A stretch of 64,000 nt of DNA from Terrisporobacter vanillatitrophus. Lineage in GTDB: Bacteria; Bacillota; Clostridia; Peptostreptococcales; Peptostreptococcaceae. Shown here in pieces: positions 31,602-40,251 of the stretch (positions are counted from its first letter, which is position 1; every line of letters starts with the position of its first letter). A model generated the notes under the pieces. That model was not told the origin of the DNA, ran no database searches, and saw only the letters and a program-made list of their open reading frames with translations. The stretch covers positions 1,984,001 to 2,048,000 of the forward strand of contig NZ_CP154625.1 of NCBI RefSeq assembly GCF_051148895.1, given 5' to 3'. Position numbers and translations under genes: made by a program.

Positions 31602-32765
31602 ATGGAAAAAATTAATTTGGTTTTAGTATTTTTTGAAGGATTATTATCCTTCTTTTCACCCTGTGTATTGCCCATAATACCCATATATTTAAGTATGTTA
31701 TCAAATAGTAGTACAGACATAATGAAAGACAAAACATTTAAAAATAGTACATTATTTAAAAACACTTTATTTTTCACCTTAGGTATTTGTACCACATTCT
31801 TTATTTTAAGTATGGCAATAGGAACATTCAGTCAATCCTTTGCAGGAAACAAAGAACTATTAATGTTAATTGGTGGTATACTTATAATAATAATGGGCGT
31901 ATTTTATATGGGATATATTAATATACCTTTCTTACAAAGAGAAAAAAGATTTGAAATGCACAGCAAAGATATGAATATTTTAAGTTCATTTATGCTTGGA
32001 TTAACATTTAGTTTTGGTTGGACACCATGTATTGGACCTATGTTAACATCTGTGTTAATAATGGCCAGTGGTACACAAAACATATTAATGGGTGATGTAT
32101 TAGTATTAGTTTATTCTATTGGTTTTATATTACCATTTATTATATTAGCAATGTTTTATAAAAAATTATTTAAAAAATTTAATAATATGAAAAAACATTT
32201 AGGCACTCTAAAAAAGCTTGGTGGTATATTGCTAATAATATCAGGGCTGATTATGTCATTTAATGGAATTAACAAGATAAATGAAAATACAAAAGATAAC
32301 TATAAAGCTCAAGTAGAAAATAAAACAGAAAATAATAAGGTGAAGGCCTTAGATTTTACCTTATATGATCAATATGGAAAAGAGCACAAATTAAGTGATT
32401 ACAAAGGAAAAACAGTATTTTTAAATATTTGGGCAACTTGGTGTCCTCCTTGTAGAGAAGAAATGCCCTATATAGAAGAATTATATAATGATTACAACAA
32501 AAATAATGATGATGTAATTATATTAGGAGTATCAACACCTAATTTAGGAAAAGAAGGTGATGAGAAATATATATCAGATTTCTTAAAAGATAATGGATAT
32601 ACATTTCCTGTAGTATTTGATAATAATGCAGATTTAATATATGGTTACAGTATACAAGCATTTCCCTCAACACTTATTATAGATAAAGAAGGTTATGTAA
32701 GAGAATACGTACCAGGAGCTATGAATAAAGAAACTATGAAATCTTTAATAGAAAGTAATAAGTAA
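31602..32765 (+). CDS. CcdA-type transmembrane electron carrier fused to a TlpA-like thioredoxin
   Basis: 388 residues from ATG 31602 (GGAGGG 6 bases upstream; the TTG at 31590 is upstream of the ribosome site). The first 225 residues are a six-helix CcdA/DsbD-beta domain with its paired cysteines in FFSPCVLPIIPIYL and FGWTPCIGPML. Residues about 250-388 are an extracytoplasmic thioredoxin-fold domain with WATWCPPCREEMPY (CPPC). Reducing power from cytoplasmic thioredoxin crosses the membrane to this domain, which can reduce disulfides or assist haem-protein or stress repair outside. The fusion replaces two separate genes. Confidence 0.92.
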   Translation: MEKINLVLVFFEGLLSFFSPCVLPIIPIYLSMLSNSSTDIMKDKTFKNSTLFKNTLFFTLGICTTFFILSMAIGTFSQSFAGNKELLMLIGGILIIIMGVFYMGYINIPFLQREKRFEMHSKDMNILSSFMLGLTFSFGWTPCIGPMLTSVLIMASGTQNILMGDVLVLVYSIGFILPFIILAMFYKKLFKKFNNMKKHLGTLKKLGGILLIISGLIMSFNGINKINENTKDNYKAQVENKTENNKVKALDFTLYDQYGKEHKLSDYKGKTVFLNIWATWCPPCREEMPYIEELYNDYNKNNDDVIILGVSTPNLGKEGDEKYISDFLKDNGYTFPVVFDNNADLIYGYSIQAFPSTLIIDKEGYVREYVPGAMNKETMKSLIESNK

Positions 32766-32818
32766 AGTTAGAAAGCTATATGTGGCAAATTTAAAACGTT
32801 ACTTTATTATTAACATAT

Positions 32819-32861
32819 AAAAAGTTGGAGATAATTAATACTTTATCTCCAACTTTTTTAT
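32819..32861 (+). terminator. Intrinsic terminator after the ccdA-tlpA fusion
   Basis: AAAAGTTGGAGATAA and TTTATCTCCAACTTTT form a long stem followed by Ts. Confidence 0.88.
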
Positions 32862-32892
32862 AAAGAAAACTATATGTGGTTAGTTCTATAAC

Positions 32893-33273
32893 TTAGAATA
32901 AAAATTCCACCATAGATGACACACCAAATTCTTTGCAAATAGATTTTATACCTTCAGAAATTTCATCTCTAGAATAATCATTTGATTCTAAATAATTATC
33001 GCCAAAATCATTTAAATACAAATAAAATGACATTGCCATTTCAAATTGTTTCATATCAGAAGTATTTATTTCATCAAATAACAAATCTTCAGCATCATTT
33101 ATTTGACCATTATTTACAAGCTCCAATAACTTAACATATAAATAATCAACTCTAGAATATTCCTTATTCTCTGGAAGTTCATATTCTATCTCACTTTTAC
33201 TAAGTACAATATGAGCAATAGATTTAACTAAATCCTTTACCATTCTTAAAATATAATCTTTTTCCAGTTCCAT
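32893..33273 (-). CDS. DUF6483-like small protein
   Basis: 126 residues from ATG 33273, with AGGAGTG 6 bases upstream; the frame extends to 33357 without a ribosome site. The protein is all-helical and acidic, starting MELEKDYILRMVKDLVKSIA, with helical-repeat-like segments (LYVKLLELVNNGQINDAEDLLFDEI). It matches my memory of the DUF6483 family from Clostridia, which has no known role. Cytoplasmic, single gene. Confidence 0.65.
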   Translation of the reverse strand: MELEKDYILRMVKDLVKSIAHIVLSKSEIEYELPENKEYSRVDYLYVKLLELVNNGQINDAEDLLFDEINTSDMKQFEMAMSFYLYLNDFGDNYLESNDYSRDEISEGIKSICKEFGVSSMVEFLF

Positions 33274-33465
33274 ATATTTCACTCCTATTTTAATAACTAT
33301 AAATTTTATTATTTTAACTTTAAATAAAATTGTATCATAATAATAATATTCATTCAATTTTTATAAAATATTATACTCCTAATAGAAAAATTATTAAAGA
33401 AAAATTTGAATACTATCTACTATACTGAAAAAAATAAAAGGAAATAAGTTTTTAAGGAGCTAATT

Positions 33466-34425
33466 ATGAGAGTCAGATTAGGTTATGTGGCAATTGCATT
33501 AAATTTAAAAAATGTTACTTCATCAAGTACAGTGACTTTTGCAAACTACAATAAATTAAAAAGTGAAGAAGAGAAGCTAAAAAAGCTAAAGACAGTAACA
33601 TTTTCTAATATGGATGATTTGGAAACTATACTTAAATATAATATTGAAAATAATATACATTTTTATCGACTAACTTCAAAACTAATACCTTTATCAACTC
33701 ACCCTGAAGTAAGTTGGAACTATGAAAAGTATTTTAGTAAAGAATTGAGAAGAATAGGAAAAATAATTAAATCATCTAATATGAGAGTGAATTTTCATCC
33801 AGATCAATTTAATGTTATAAATAGTGTTAAAGAAAAAGTAGTAGAAGATACTATAAGAAATCTTGATCATGGAATAGATTTATATGACCTTATGGATTAT
33901 AAGGAGGGGAAATTAGTAATTCATATAGGAAGTTCAACTGGAGGAAAAGAAGATAGTATACTTAGATTTATTTCAAATTATAAAACTTTTCCAAAAAGAA
34001 TAAGAGAAAGATTAATTTTGGAAAATGATGATAAAGTATTTACAGCTACAGACGTGCTTAGAATTTGTAAGGAAATAGAAGTGCCTATGGTAGTAGATAT
34101 ACATCATCATAATTGTAAAAATAATGAAGAAAATATGGGAGATTTGCTTCCTCACATATTCTCCACATGGGATAAGGAAAATTTACCACCTAAAATTCAT
34201 TTTTCCAGTCCAAAGGAGGGGGAATTAGACAGAAAACATGCAGACTATATAGATGTTAATGATTTTGCTAGTTTTTTAGATTTAGCAAAAGAAAGAGTAA
34301 ATAGAGATTTTGATATAATGATAGAAGCTAAAATGAAAGATCAGTCTCTTTTTAAATTAATGAATGATTTAAGAAAAATTAATTATAAATGCAAATTTAT
34401 AGATAATAGCACGATAGAAATATAA
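33466..34425 (+). CDS. uvsE: UV damage repair endonuclease
   Basis: 319 residues; AAGGAG precedes ATG 33466. A UVDE-family TIM-barrel endonuclease that nicks DNA 5' of UV photoproducts, an alternative to UvrABC. Motifs: the N-terminal RLGYVAIALN, metal ligands in MRVNFHPDQFNV (His), VIHIGSSTGGK, LILENDDKVF (Glu), VVDIHHHN (Asp, His, His) and MIEAKMKDQSLF (Glu). Full length. UVDE is typical of spore formers and other bacteria exposed to UV. Confidence 0.95.
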   Translation: MRVRLGYVAIALNLKNVTSSSTVTFANYNKLKSEEEKLKKLKTVTFSNMDDLETILKYNIENNIHFYRLTSKLIPLSTHPEVSWNYEKYFSKELRRIGKIIKSSNMRVNFHPDQFNVINSVKEKVVEDTIRNLDHGIDLYDLMDYKEGKLVIHIGSSTGGKEDSILRFISNYKTFPKRIRERLILENDDKVFTATDVLRICKEIEVPMVVDIHHHNCKNNEENMGDLLPHIFSTWDKENLPPKIHFSSPKEGELDRKHADYIDVNDFASFLDLAKERVNRDFDIMIEAKMKDQSLFKLMNDLRKINYKCKFIDNSTIEI

Positions 34426-34476
34426 TAATATTCCTAGTAGGATATAATATAAATACATTATTAATTACAAAGTTGT

Positions 34477-34524
34477 AAAACACTATCTATAAAGAAATTC
34501 ACTATTTTTATAGGTAGTGTTTTA
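34477..34524 (+). terminator. Intrinsic terminator after uvsE
   Basis: AAAACACTATCTATAA pairs with TTATAGGTAGTGTTTT (one G-T pair) around an AT loop. Confidence 0.8.
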
Positions 34525-34539
34525 TATAAATTTTGTTTT

Positions 34540-34920
34540 TTAAAAAATCCTATTTAGATTACAGCATTCATCTTCCATTAGATTATCTAGAACCGTTTTT
34601 ACCTTTTCGATTTCCTTAAGACTTGTCATTTTTTCTTCTAATGATATACTTTGATTAAGAATCTTCAGTGATGCAAATATTTCATTGAAGTAAGCATGAT
34701 TTAGTAATTTATACCATATATCTTTTTCTTTTTCCAAATCCATCATAGTGTCTTTCAAAATATAAGAAGCTTGTTCCCATTTATCTTCTTTTACCTTTTC
34801 TTCTATAACATTAATTTCATTTATATAATTGTATGAAAACTCATTGATTTTTTCATGATTATATAGTCCTAGTATAATAAATAATATAGTCCATGCAATT
34901 ACAAAATAAGATGATTTCAT
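34540..34920 (-). CDS. DUF4363 family protein
   Basis: 126 residues from ATG 34920 (GAGG about 9 bases upstream). One N-terminal membrane helix (SSYFVIAWTILFIILGLYN) is followed by an extracytoplasmic helical-bundle domain with regular Glu/Lys patterning (KWEQASYILKDTMMDLEKEKDIW). DUF4363 genes commonly follow DUF421 genes in Firmicutes, as here, 10 bases apart. Probably a membrane-linked partner of the DUF421 protein; function unknown. Confidence 0.78.
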   Translation of the reverse strand: MKSSYFVIAWTILFIILGLYNHEKINEFSYNYINEINVIEEKVKEDKWEQASYILKDTMMDLEKEKDIWYKLLNHAYFNEIFASLKILNQSISLEEKMTSLKEIEKVKTVLDNLMEDECCNLNRIF

Positions 34921-34930
34921 AAAATAAACC

Positions 34931-35587
34931 TCACTCATATTTTTTTTGAATAAATATTTTGTCATATTCATCTAATACACAAATAAGAACATCCTTAACA
35001 TCATTTATGTTATGAGAATTAAGTATGTTTGACAACCATTTTTCATCTTTATTGATTAGTTTCAAATTATTTTTAAGTGTTTTGCCATCATGTATTAATG
35101 ATATGGGAAGATGATTATACTCTACACTTGGAGTAGAGCTATATGTTGTTGCTGGAACAACACTTAAGTTGCCATCAGTTTCTAATATGGCATACTGAAC
35201 ATATTTAACATTAAAAAATCCTTGTACTCGAAGTTGTTCTAAAAGTTCATTAATTGTTATTTTTTCTTTTTTTAGTGCTTTATAATCTATTTTGCCTTTA
35301 TTAATTAGAATAGACGGTTTTCCTGATACTATTCTTCCTATAAGTTTTGATTTAAGGCCTAAAATAGAAATTAATGTTTGCATAAAGACTAAACCTGTTA
35401 GAGCAGCTATTCCATGAAGCATGGGAATATCGTTATTTTCCATGGGAGTCGAAGCTACTTCTGCTATTAATAAAGTTATAACCAAATCAAAACAATTCAT
35501 TTCAGCTATTTCACCTTTGCCCATAATTCTCAGTGAAATTAAAACAGCAACATATAGTATTATACTTCTAATAAATACAACTATCAT
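34931..35587 (-). CDS. DUF421 (YetF-type) membrane protein
   Basis: 218 residues from ATG 35587, with AGGGAG 4-5 bases upstream. Three N-terminal membrane helices (MIVVFIRSIILYVAVLISL, then LVITLLIAEVA and AALTGLVFMQTLISIL) precede a cytoplasmic YetF domain with LRIMGKGEIAEM and KPSILINKGKIDYKAL. YetF-like proteins are abundant in spore formers; some affect spore germination or envelope phospholipids, but the activity is unknown. Operon with DUF4363. Confidence 0.88.
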   Translation of the reverse strand: MIVVFIRSIILYVAVLISLRIMGKGEIAEMNCFDLVITLLIAEVASTPMENNDIPMLHGIAALTGLVFMQTLISILGLKSKLIGRIVSGKPSILINKGKIDYKALKKEKITINELLEQLRVQGFFNVKYVQYAILETDGNLSVVPATTYSSTPSVEYNHLPISLIHDGKTLKNNLKLINKDEKWLSNILNSHNINDVKDVLICVLDEYDKIFIQKKYE

Positions 35588-35694
35588 ATTTTCTCCCTTC
35601 TTCCACAATATAATAATTTATTATTTGTAAATTTAAATCCTTTATGTATAATTTAAGTAGATAGAAAAAAACTATGCTTTAAAAGGGGGATAAA

Positions 35695-36156
35695 ATGGTA
35701 GAAAGTATCAACATAAAAAAAACTGTTGAGGATGCAAAATATATATTTAATAATGGGTTTGCATGTTCAGAATCTGTTATTTATGCAATTAGAAAAAATT
35801 TTCAACTAGATTTATCTGATGATGTAATTGCCATGTCATCTGGATTTCCTTGGGGTCTTGGAAGAGCATATTGTATTTGTGGAGCACTGGCTGGGGGTAC
35901 AATGTGTCTTGGGTATTTCTTTGGAAGGAGAGAACCTAATGATCCTAAAATAAATAAATGTTTTGATTTAACAAATGAATTTAGCGATGCTTTTGTTGAG
36001 TTTGCAGGATACCAATGTTGTGGGAAAATAACAGAAGGACTAGATAGAGACAACAATGGACATAAAAGTAAATGTACTACTATAGTAGCTATGGCAACAC
36101 AAAAAGTATGTGAAATTGTATGTAGAGAACTGGAAATAAAAATTATAGAAAACTAA
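35695..36156 (+). CDS. C_GCAxxG_C_C family redox protein
   Basis: 153 residues; AGGGGG precedes ATG 35695. The family's ordered cysteines are all present: NNGFACSESVIYAI, ICGALAGGTMCLG (the GA-x-x-G core), YQCCGKITEG and SKCTTIVA. Such small soluble proteins are thought to bind a metal or act in redox processes in anaerobes; no enzyme activity is established. Single gene with its own terminator at 36244. Confidence 0.85.
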   Translation: MVESINIKKTVEDAKYIFNNGFACSESVIYAIRKNFQLDLSDDVIAMSSGFPWGLGRAYCICGALAGGTMCLGYFFGRREPNDPKINKCFDLTNEFSDAFVEFAGYQCCGKITEGLDRDNNGHKSKCTTIVAMATQKVCEIVCRELEIKIIEN

Positions 36157-36243
36157 AAAAATAGTTTAACAAAACAAGTATACTAATTTTAGAATAAATT
36201 TACATAATGATTAAAATATAGTAAAATGGAAAAAAATAATATT

Positions 36244-36278
36244 AAGGCACTAGGATATACATCCTGGTGCTTTTTACT
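36244..36278 (+). terminator. Intrinsic terminator after the C_GCAxxG_C_C gene
   Basis: AAGGCACTAGGAT pairs with ATCCTGGTGCTTT (G-T pairs allowed) around a 4-base loop, ending in TTTT. Confidence 0.85.
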
Positions 36279-36298
36279 AGTATTTTTAAGAAAAATTA

Positions 36299-36307
36299 TG
36301 ATATAAT
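36299..36307 (+). promoter_or_regulatory. Extended -10 promoter of miaB
   Basis: TGATATAAT: consensus TATAAT with the upstream TG, 33 bases before the miaB start. The same nonamer is used before mutS at 40219. Confidence 0.6.
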
Positions 36308-36340
36308 TAAATTTGCATTATTTACTAAGGAGGAAGACAA

Positions 36341-37777
36341 ATGGGAGAAAGAAAACAAGTTCAAGTTCCTGTGGAAAAGATAGAAGAGCAAAATAGATTT
36401 ATTGAAGCAATAGGAGAAAAAAATAATAGATATTTTGCTATAAATAAAAGAAAACCTAAATATATGATCCAAACTTTTGGATGTCAAATGAATGAACACG
36501 ACTCAGAAAATTTAGCAGGAATGCTAGAGGCTATGGGCTACGAAGCTACTTTGATGACTACTGATTGTGATTTAATAATATACAACACTTGTGCAGTAAG
36601 AGAAAATGCTGAACTTAAAGTTTATGGTAACTTAGGTCACTTAAAATTAGCTAAAAGAAAAAATCCTGATTTAAAAATTGCTGTATGTGGATGTATGATG
36701 CAACAACCTCATGTTGTAAAAGAAATAAAAACTAAATACAAGCATGTGGATTTAGTTTTTGGTACACATAACTTATATAAGTTCCCAGAATTATTAACTG
36801 AAACTATGGATAGTCATACTACACTTGTAGATGTTTGGGATGTGGATGGAGAAGTAGTAGAAGGACTTAGAAGTAGTAGAAAATTTGAGCTTAAAGCCTT
36901 CGTAAACATAATGTATGGATGTAATAACTTCTGTACTTACTGTATAGTTCCATATACTAGAGGAAGAGAAAGATCTAGAACTCCAGAAGATATAATAAAT
37001 GAAATAAAAGAATTGGCAGCAAATGGTACTAAAGAAATAACGCTACTTGGTCAAAATGTTGACTCTTATGGAAAAACTTTAGAAGAGCCTATAACATTTG
37101 CTCAGTTACTTAGAATGACAAATGAAATAGAAGGATTAGAAAGAATAAGATTTATGACTTCTCATCCAAAGGACATATCTGATGAAGTTATATATGCCAT
37201 GAGAGATTGTGACAAAGTATGTGAATTCTTACACTTACCAGTACAATGTGGTAGTACAAGTCTTCTTAAGAAGATGAACAGACACTACACTAAAGAAGAC
37301 TATTTAAGAATAATAGAAAAAGCTAAAAGTGAAATACCAGGAATTACTTTTTCTACTGACTTAATGATAGGATTCCCAGGAGAAACTGAAGAAGATTTAT
37401 TAGATACTATAGATGTGGTTGAAAAGGTTAAATACGACAATGCATTTACATTTATATACTCTAAAAGAGAAGGTACTCCAGCAGCTAAAATGGAAGATCA
37501 AATTCCAGAAGACGTAAAACATGAAAGATTTAATAAAGTTTTAGCTAAAGTAAATGAAATACTAGCAGATCTTAACAAAGAATATGTAGGTAAAACTGTT
37601 GAAGTTTTAATAGAAGGAAAAAGTAAAACTGATGATAGTAAATTTACAGGAAGAACTAGACAAAATAAACTAGTAAACTTCACAGTTAAAAATCCAGAAG
37701 AAAACTTAGTTGGAAAATTAATGAACATAAAAATAAGTGCAGCTACAACGTTCTCACTAGTTGGTGAGGAAGCTTAA
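36341..37777 (+). CDS. miaB: tRNA-2-methylthio-N6-dimethylallyladenosine synthase
   Basis: Radical-SAM enzyme that adds the methylthio group to i6A37 of tRNAs. 478 residues; GGAGG precedes ATG 36341. N-terminal auxiliary-cluster domain: TFGCQMNEHDSEN near residue 46 and NTCAVRENAE near residue 84. Radical-SAM motif: GCNNFCTYCIVPYTRGRERS near residue 192. The C-terminal TRAM RNA-binding domain is in VGKTVEVLIEGKSK onward. It acts after MiaA, encoded at 45178 in the same district. Confidence 0.96.
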   Translation: MGERKQVQVPVEKIEEQNRFIEAIGEKNNRYFAINKRKPKYMIQTFGCQMNEHDSENLAGMLEAMGYEATLMTTDCDLIIYNTCAVRENAELKVYGNLGHLKLAKRKNPDLKIAVCGCMMQQPHVVKEIKTKYKHVDLVFGTHNLYKFPELLTETMDSHTTLVDVWDVDGEVVEGLRSSRKFELKAFVNIMYGCNNFCTYCIVPYTRGRERSRTPEDIINEIKELAANGTKEITLLGQNVDSYGKTLEEPITFAQLLRMTNEIEGLERIRFMTSHPKDISDEVIYAMRDCDKVCEFLHLPVQCGSTSLLKKMNRHYTKEDYLRIIEKAKSEIPGITFSTDLMIGFPGETEEDLLDTIDVVEKVKYDNAFTFIYSKREGTPAAKMEDQIPEDVKHERFNKVLAKVNEILADLNKEYVGKTVEVLIEGKSKTDDSKFTGRTRQNKLVNFTVKNPEENLVGKLMNIKISAATTFSLVGEEA

Positions 37778-37781
37778 TATA

Positions 37782-37823
37782 AAATAAGGCCCATAATATT
37801 TATGAGGCCTTATTTGTTTTTTA
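37782..37823. terminator. Terminator shared by miaB and the convergent Nudix gene
   Basis: AAATAAGGCC and GGCCTTATTT form a perfect 10-bp stem; the plus-strand tail is TGTTTTTT. The stem overlaps the last codon of the minus-strand gene. Confidence 0.8.
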
Positions 37824-38421
37824 TAAAGTTCAAAAAGTTTTCTAAAATCCTAGCTGTTATACCCCAAATAACATAATTCTTATATTCATAAAACCAAACA
37901 GGATATTCACCTATGGCAAATTCATATTTTTCTTTATTTGGTATTTTTTCATAAGGAAAATTTTCATTTGGAACTATTTTTACATCATTTGTATAAATAT
38001 TTGCATCGTACTCTATTAAATAATCAAGGGGAACTAAAAATATATGGTCTACTTCATCCTTATTAATATTTAAATTTTTTATGTCTTTAATTTCACCTAA
38101 ATAAGGGTGGATGATTAAATTTGCATGTGATACATAAATATCTAAGGGAGATATAATATTAATATTATCTTCATTAGTTCCTATTTCCTCGCAAGCTTCT
38201 CTTATACAAGCTTCTTTTGGAGTTTCATTTTCTTCAATTCTTCCTCCAGGAAAGGAAATTTCCCCAGGCTGACGCCTCATTTTCTTCGATCTTAACTCAA
38301 ACAAAATAGAATATTTTCCGTTTTCTTTTACTAAAGGTATTAATACAGAAGCACGCTTCATATTTTCATAACCATTTATATAGGGTTTATAGTTATTAAA
38401 TTTGTCAATTATGTCTTTCAA
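37810..38421 (-). CDS. Nudix hydrolase, CoA pyrophosphatase (NudL/YeaB)-like
   Basis: 203 residues. The start is TTG 38421, chosen because AGGAGG lies 7-8 bases upstream and no ATG fits. The Nudix box GGRIEENETPKEACIREACEEIG near residue 60 is complete, and it is preceded by LRSKKMRRQPGEISFPGG, the UPF0035 signature of enzymes that cut CoA to phosphopantetheine and 3',5'-ADP. Single gene converging on miaB. Confidence 0.88.
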   Translation of the reverse strand: MKDIIDKFNNYKPYINGYENMKRASVLIPLVKENGKYSILFELRSKKMRRQPGEISFPGGRIEENETPKEACIREACEEIGTNEDNINIISPLDIYVSHANLIIHPYLGEIKDIKNLNINKDEVDHIFLVPLDYLIEYDANIYTNDVKIVPNENFPYEKIPNKEKYEFAIGEYPVWFYEYKNYVIWGITARILENFLNFIKNK

Positions 38422-38499
38422 AATAAAGCCTCCTAAAACTTAAACTTATTATTATTATATTATAATAACATTATAGAGTTAAAGATATAAAAAAATTTA

Positions 38500-38508
38500 T
38501 GCTATACT
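38500..38508 (+). promoter_or_regulatory. Extended -10 promoter of the LarA-like gene
   Basis: TGCTATACT, 34 bases before the start codon; the -35 is weak. Confidence 0.5.
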
Positions 38509-38541
38509 AAAATAATAATACTAAGTTAATGGGGGGATTTG

Positions 38542-39813
38542 ATGGATAAAATTAATAATATATTAGAAGAAATAAAACTTCCTCAAGTTACAAAAGTAAA
38601 ACAAATATTTGATAAAACAAGTATAGATAATGTGGAAGAAGAAATAAAAAAATTATTAAATGAAGGAAACTTTAAAAATAAAATTAAAAAGGGAAAAACT
38701 GTAGCTATAACAGGTGGAAGTAGGGGAATTAGTCATTATAAAATCATAATGAAAACCATAGTTGATTTTGTAAAAAATGAAGGGGGTATTCCATTTATTG
38801 TTCCAGCAATGGGTAGCCATGGTGGAGGCGATGCAAAAGGTCAAAAGTATATTCTTGAAAAACTTGGAATTACACAGGAAAATATGGGATGTGAAATAAA
38901 GTCTTCCATGGAAGTAGTTGAAATAGGAAGAACAGTCAAAGGCTTACCTGTTTATATTGATAAAAATGCCTTTAATGCTCATGGAATAATACTTGTGAAC
39001 AGAATAAAGGCACATACTTCTTTTAGAGGTGAATATGAAAGTGGTCTTGTTAAAATGCTTGCCATAGGACTGGGAAAAAGAAAAGGTGCAGATATTACTC
39101 ATTACTTAAGATTTGAAAAAATGGCTGAAAATATTTTAGAGTCAGCTAAAGTATCACTATCTAAGCTAAATATATTATTTGGAGTTGGCACAGTGGAAAA
39201 TGCCTATGATCATGTAGCTCATATAAATATATTAAATAAGGATGAAATTCTTATAAAAGAACCATTATTATTAAAAAAATCAAAAGAATTAATGGGAAAA
39301 TTGTATTTAGATAATATAGATGTGTTAATAGTAAAAGAAATTGGTAAAAACATAAGTGGTACTGGCATGGATACAAATATTATAGGAAGATATCATACTA
39401 AAGCTGCATCAGGAGGCCCAAATATAACAAAAATAGGTGTATTGAATTTAAATAGTAGTTCAAATGGAAATGCCAATGGAATGGGTTTAGCAGATTTTAT
39501 AAGTAAAAAGTTTTACAATAATATTGAATTTGAAAGTACATATTTAAATGCCATAACATCTACAGAACCAAATAGTATTAAGCTTCCTATGGTTATGGAA
39601 AATGATAAATATGTATTTAAAGCTTGCGCTAAAACCTGCGGTATTTTAAATTATGAAGATATTAAGTTAGTTATAATAGAAAATACTAAAAATTTGAATG
39701 AAGTTTATATGAGTAAAAAAGCCTATGAAAGCATCAGTGCAAATAAAATGGCTGAGATTCAAGGAAGTTATTTTGAAATTAAATTTGACCATAATGGAAA
39801 CTTTATTGTATAA
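38542..39813 (+). CDS. LarA-like (DUF2088) protein, nickel-dependent racemase family
   Basis: 423 residues from ATG 38542 (GGGGGG 5 bases upstream; a TTG just before is not needed). It shows the LarA N-domain pattern: VAITGGSRGISHYKIIMKTI near residue 54, FIVPAMGSHGGGDAKGQ near residue 93, and NRIKAHTSFRGEYESGLVKM followed by LAIGLGKRKGAD near residue 154. Founding members racemise lactate with a nickel-pincer cofactor. No larB/C/E genes are in the window, so the cofactor route is unproven, and many relatives act on other hydroxy acids. Call it LarA-like rather than lactate racemase. Confidence 0.75.
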   Translation: MDKINNILEEIKLPQVTKVKQIFDKTSIDNVEEEIKKLLNEGNFKNKIKKGKTVAITGGSRGISHYKIIMKTIVDFVKNEGGIPFIVPAMGSHGGGDAKGQKYILEKLGITQENMGCEIKSSMEVVEIGRTVKGLPVYIDKNAFNAHGIILVNRIKAHTSFRGEYESGLVKMLAIGLGKRKGADITHYLRFEKMAENILESAKVSLSKLNILFGVGTVENAYDHVAHINILNKDEILIKEPLLLKKSKELMGKLYLDNIDVLIVKEIGKNISGTGMDTNIIGRYHTKAASGGPNITKIGVLNLNSSSNGNANGMGLADFISKKFYNNIEFESTYLNAITSTEPNSIKLPMVMENDKYVFKACAKTCGILNYEDIKLVIIENTKNLNEVYMSKKAYESISANKMAEIQGSYFEIKFDHNGNFIV

Positions 39814-39926
39814 AATATTAAAAGTATATTAAAATATTAATTTATTGTAAAATCCGTTAAAATTCTGTTAATATGGGAAATATTAATCCACCATGCAATA
39901 CAATAAAATAAAAAGGAGTGGATAGT

Positions 39927-40025
39927 ATGACTACCATAGCTTGGATATTTATGGGAACAGTTTTTGCTATAATAATAGGAGCAGCTGGTGTATCTCTTAA
40001 TAGAATATTAAAGAGTGACAAATAA
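39927..40025 (+). CDS. 32-aa single-helix membrane protein
   Basis: AAGGAGTGG sits 6-7 bases before ATG 39927, and the 32-codon frame ends at TAA 40025. Residues 4-24 (IAWIFMGTVFAIIIGAAGVSL) are one membrane helix with a basic end (NRILKSDK). It resembles small accessory subunits of transporters, but no transporter adjoins it. A terminator follows at 40091. Well supported as translated; function unknown. Confidence 0.6.
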   Translation: MTTIAWIFMGTVFAIIIGAAGVSLNRILKSDK

Positions 40026-40090
40026 GGTCTAATATTAACTTCACTACATTATATATCAAATGATATTACAATATAATAACATTCATATTC

Positions 40091-40138
40091 AAATAGCTAT
40101 TTATAAAAATAAATAGCTATTTATTTTTTTACCAATAT
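40091..40138 (+). terminator. Intrinsic terminator after the 32-aa gene
   Basis: AAATAGCTATTTAT and ATAAATAGCTATTT form a long stem, followed by ATTTTTTTA. Confidence 0.82.
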
Positions 40139-40218
40139 ATTCATAAGTCATTTCTTGTTCTTTTAAAAAATCATAATAATTTCTACATTTTTATAGATAA
40201 CATATAAATTGTGTTATA

Positions 40219-40227
40219 TGATATAAT
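40219..40227 (+). promoter_or_regulatory. Extended -10 promoter of mutS
   Basis: TGATATAAT, 24 bases before the mutS start, likely heading the mutS-mutL-miaA-hfq unit. Confidence 0.6.
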
Positions 40228-40251
40228 AACTAAAGATAAGGAGGTAGAAAT

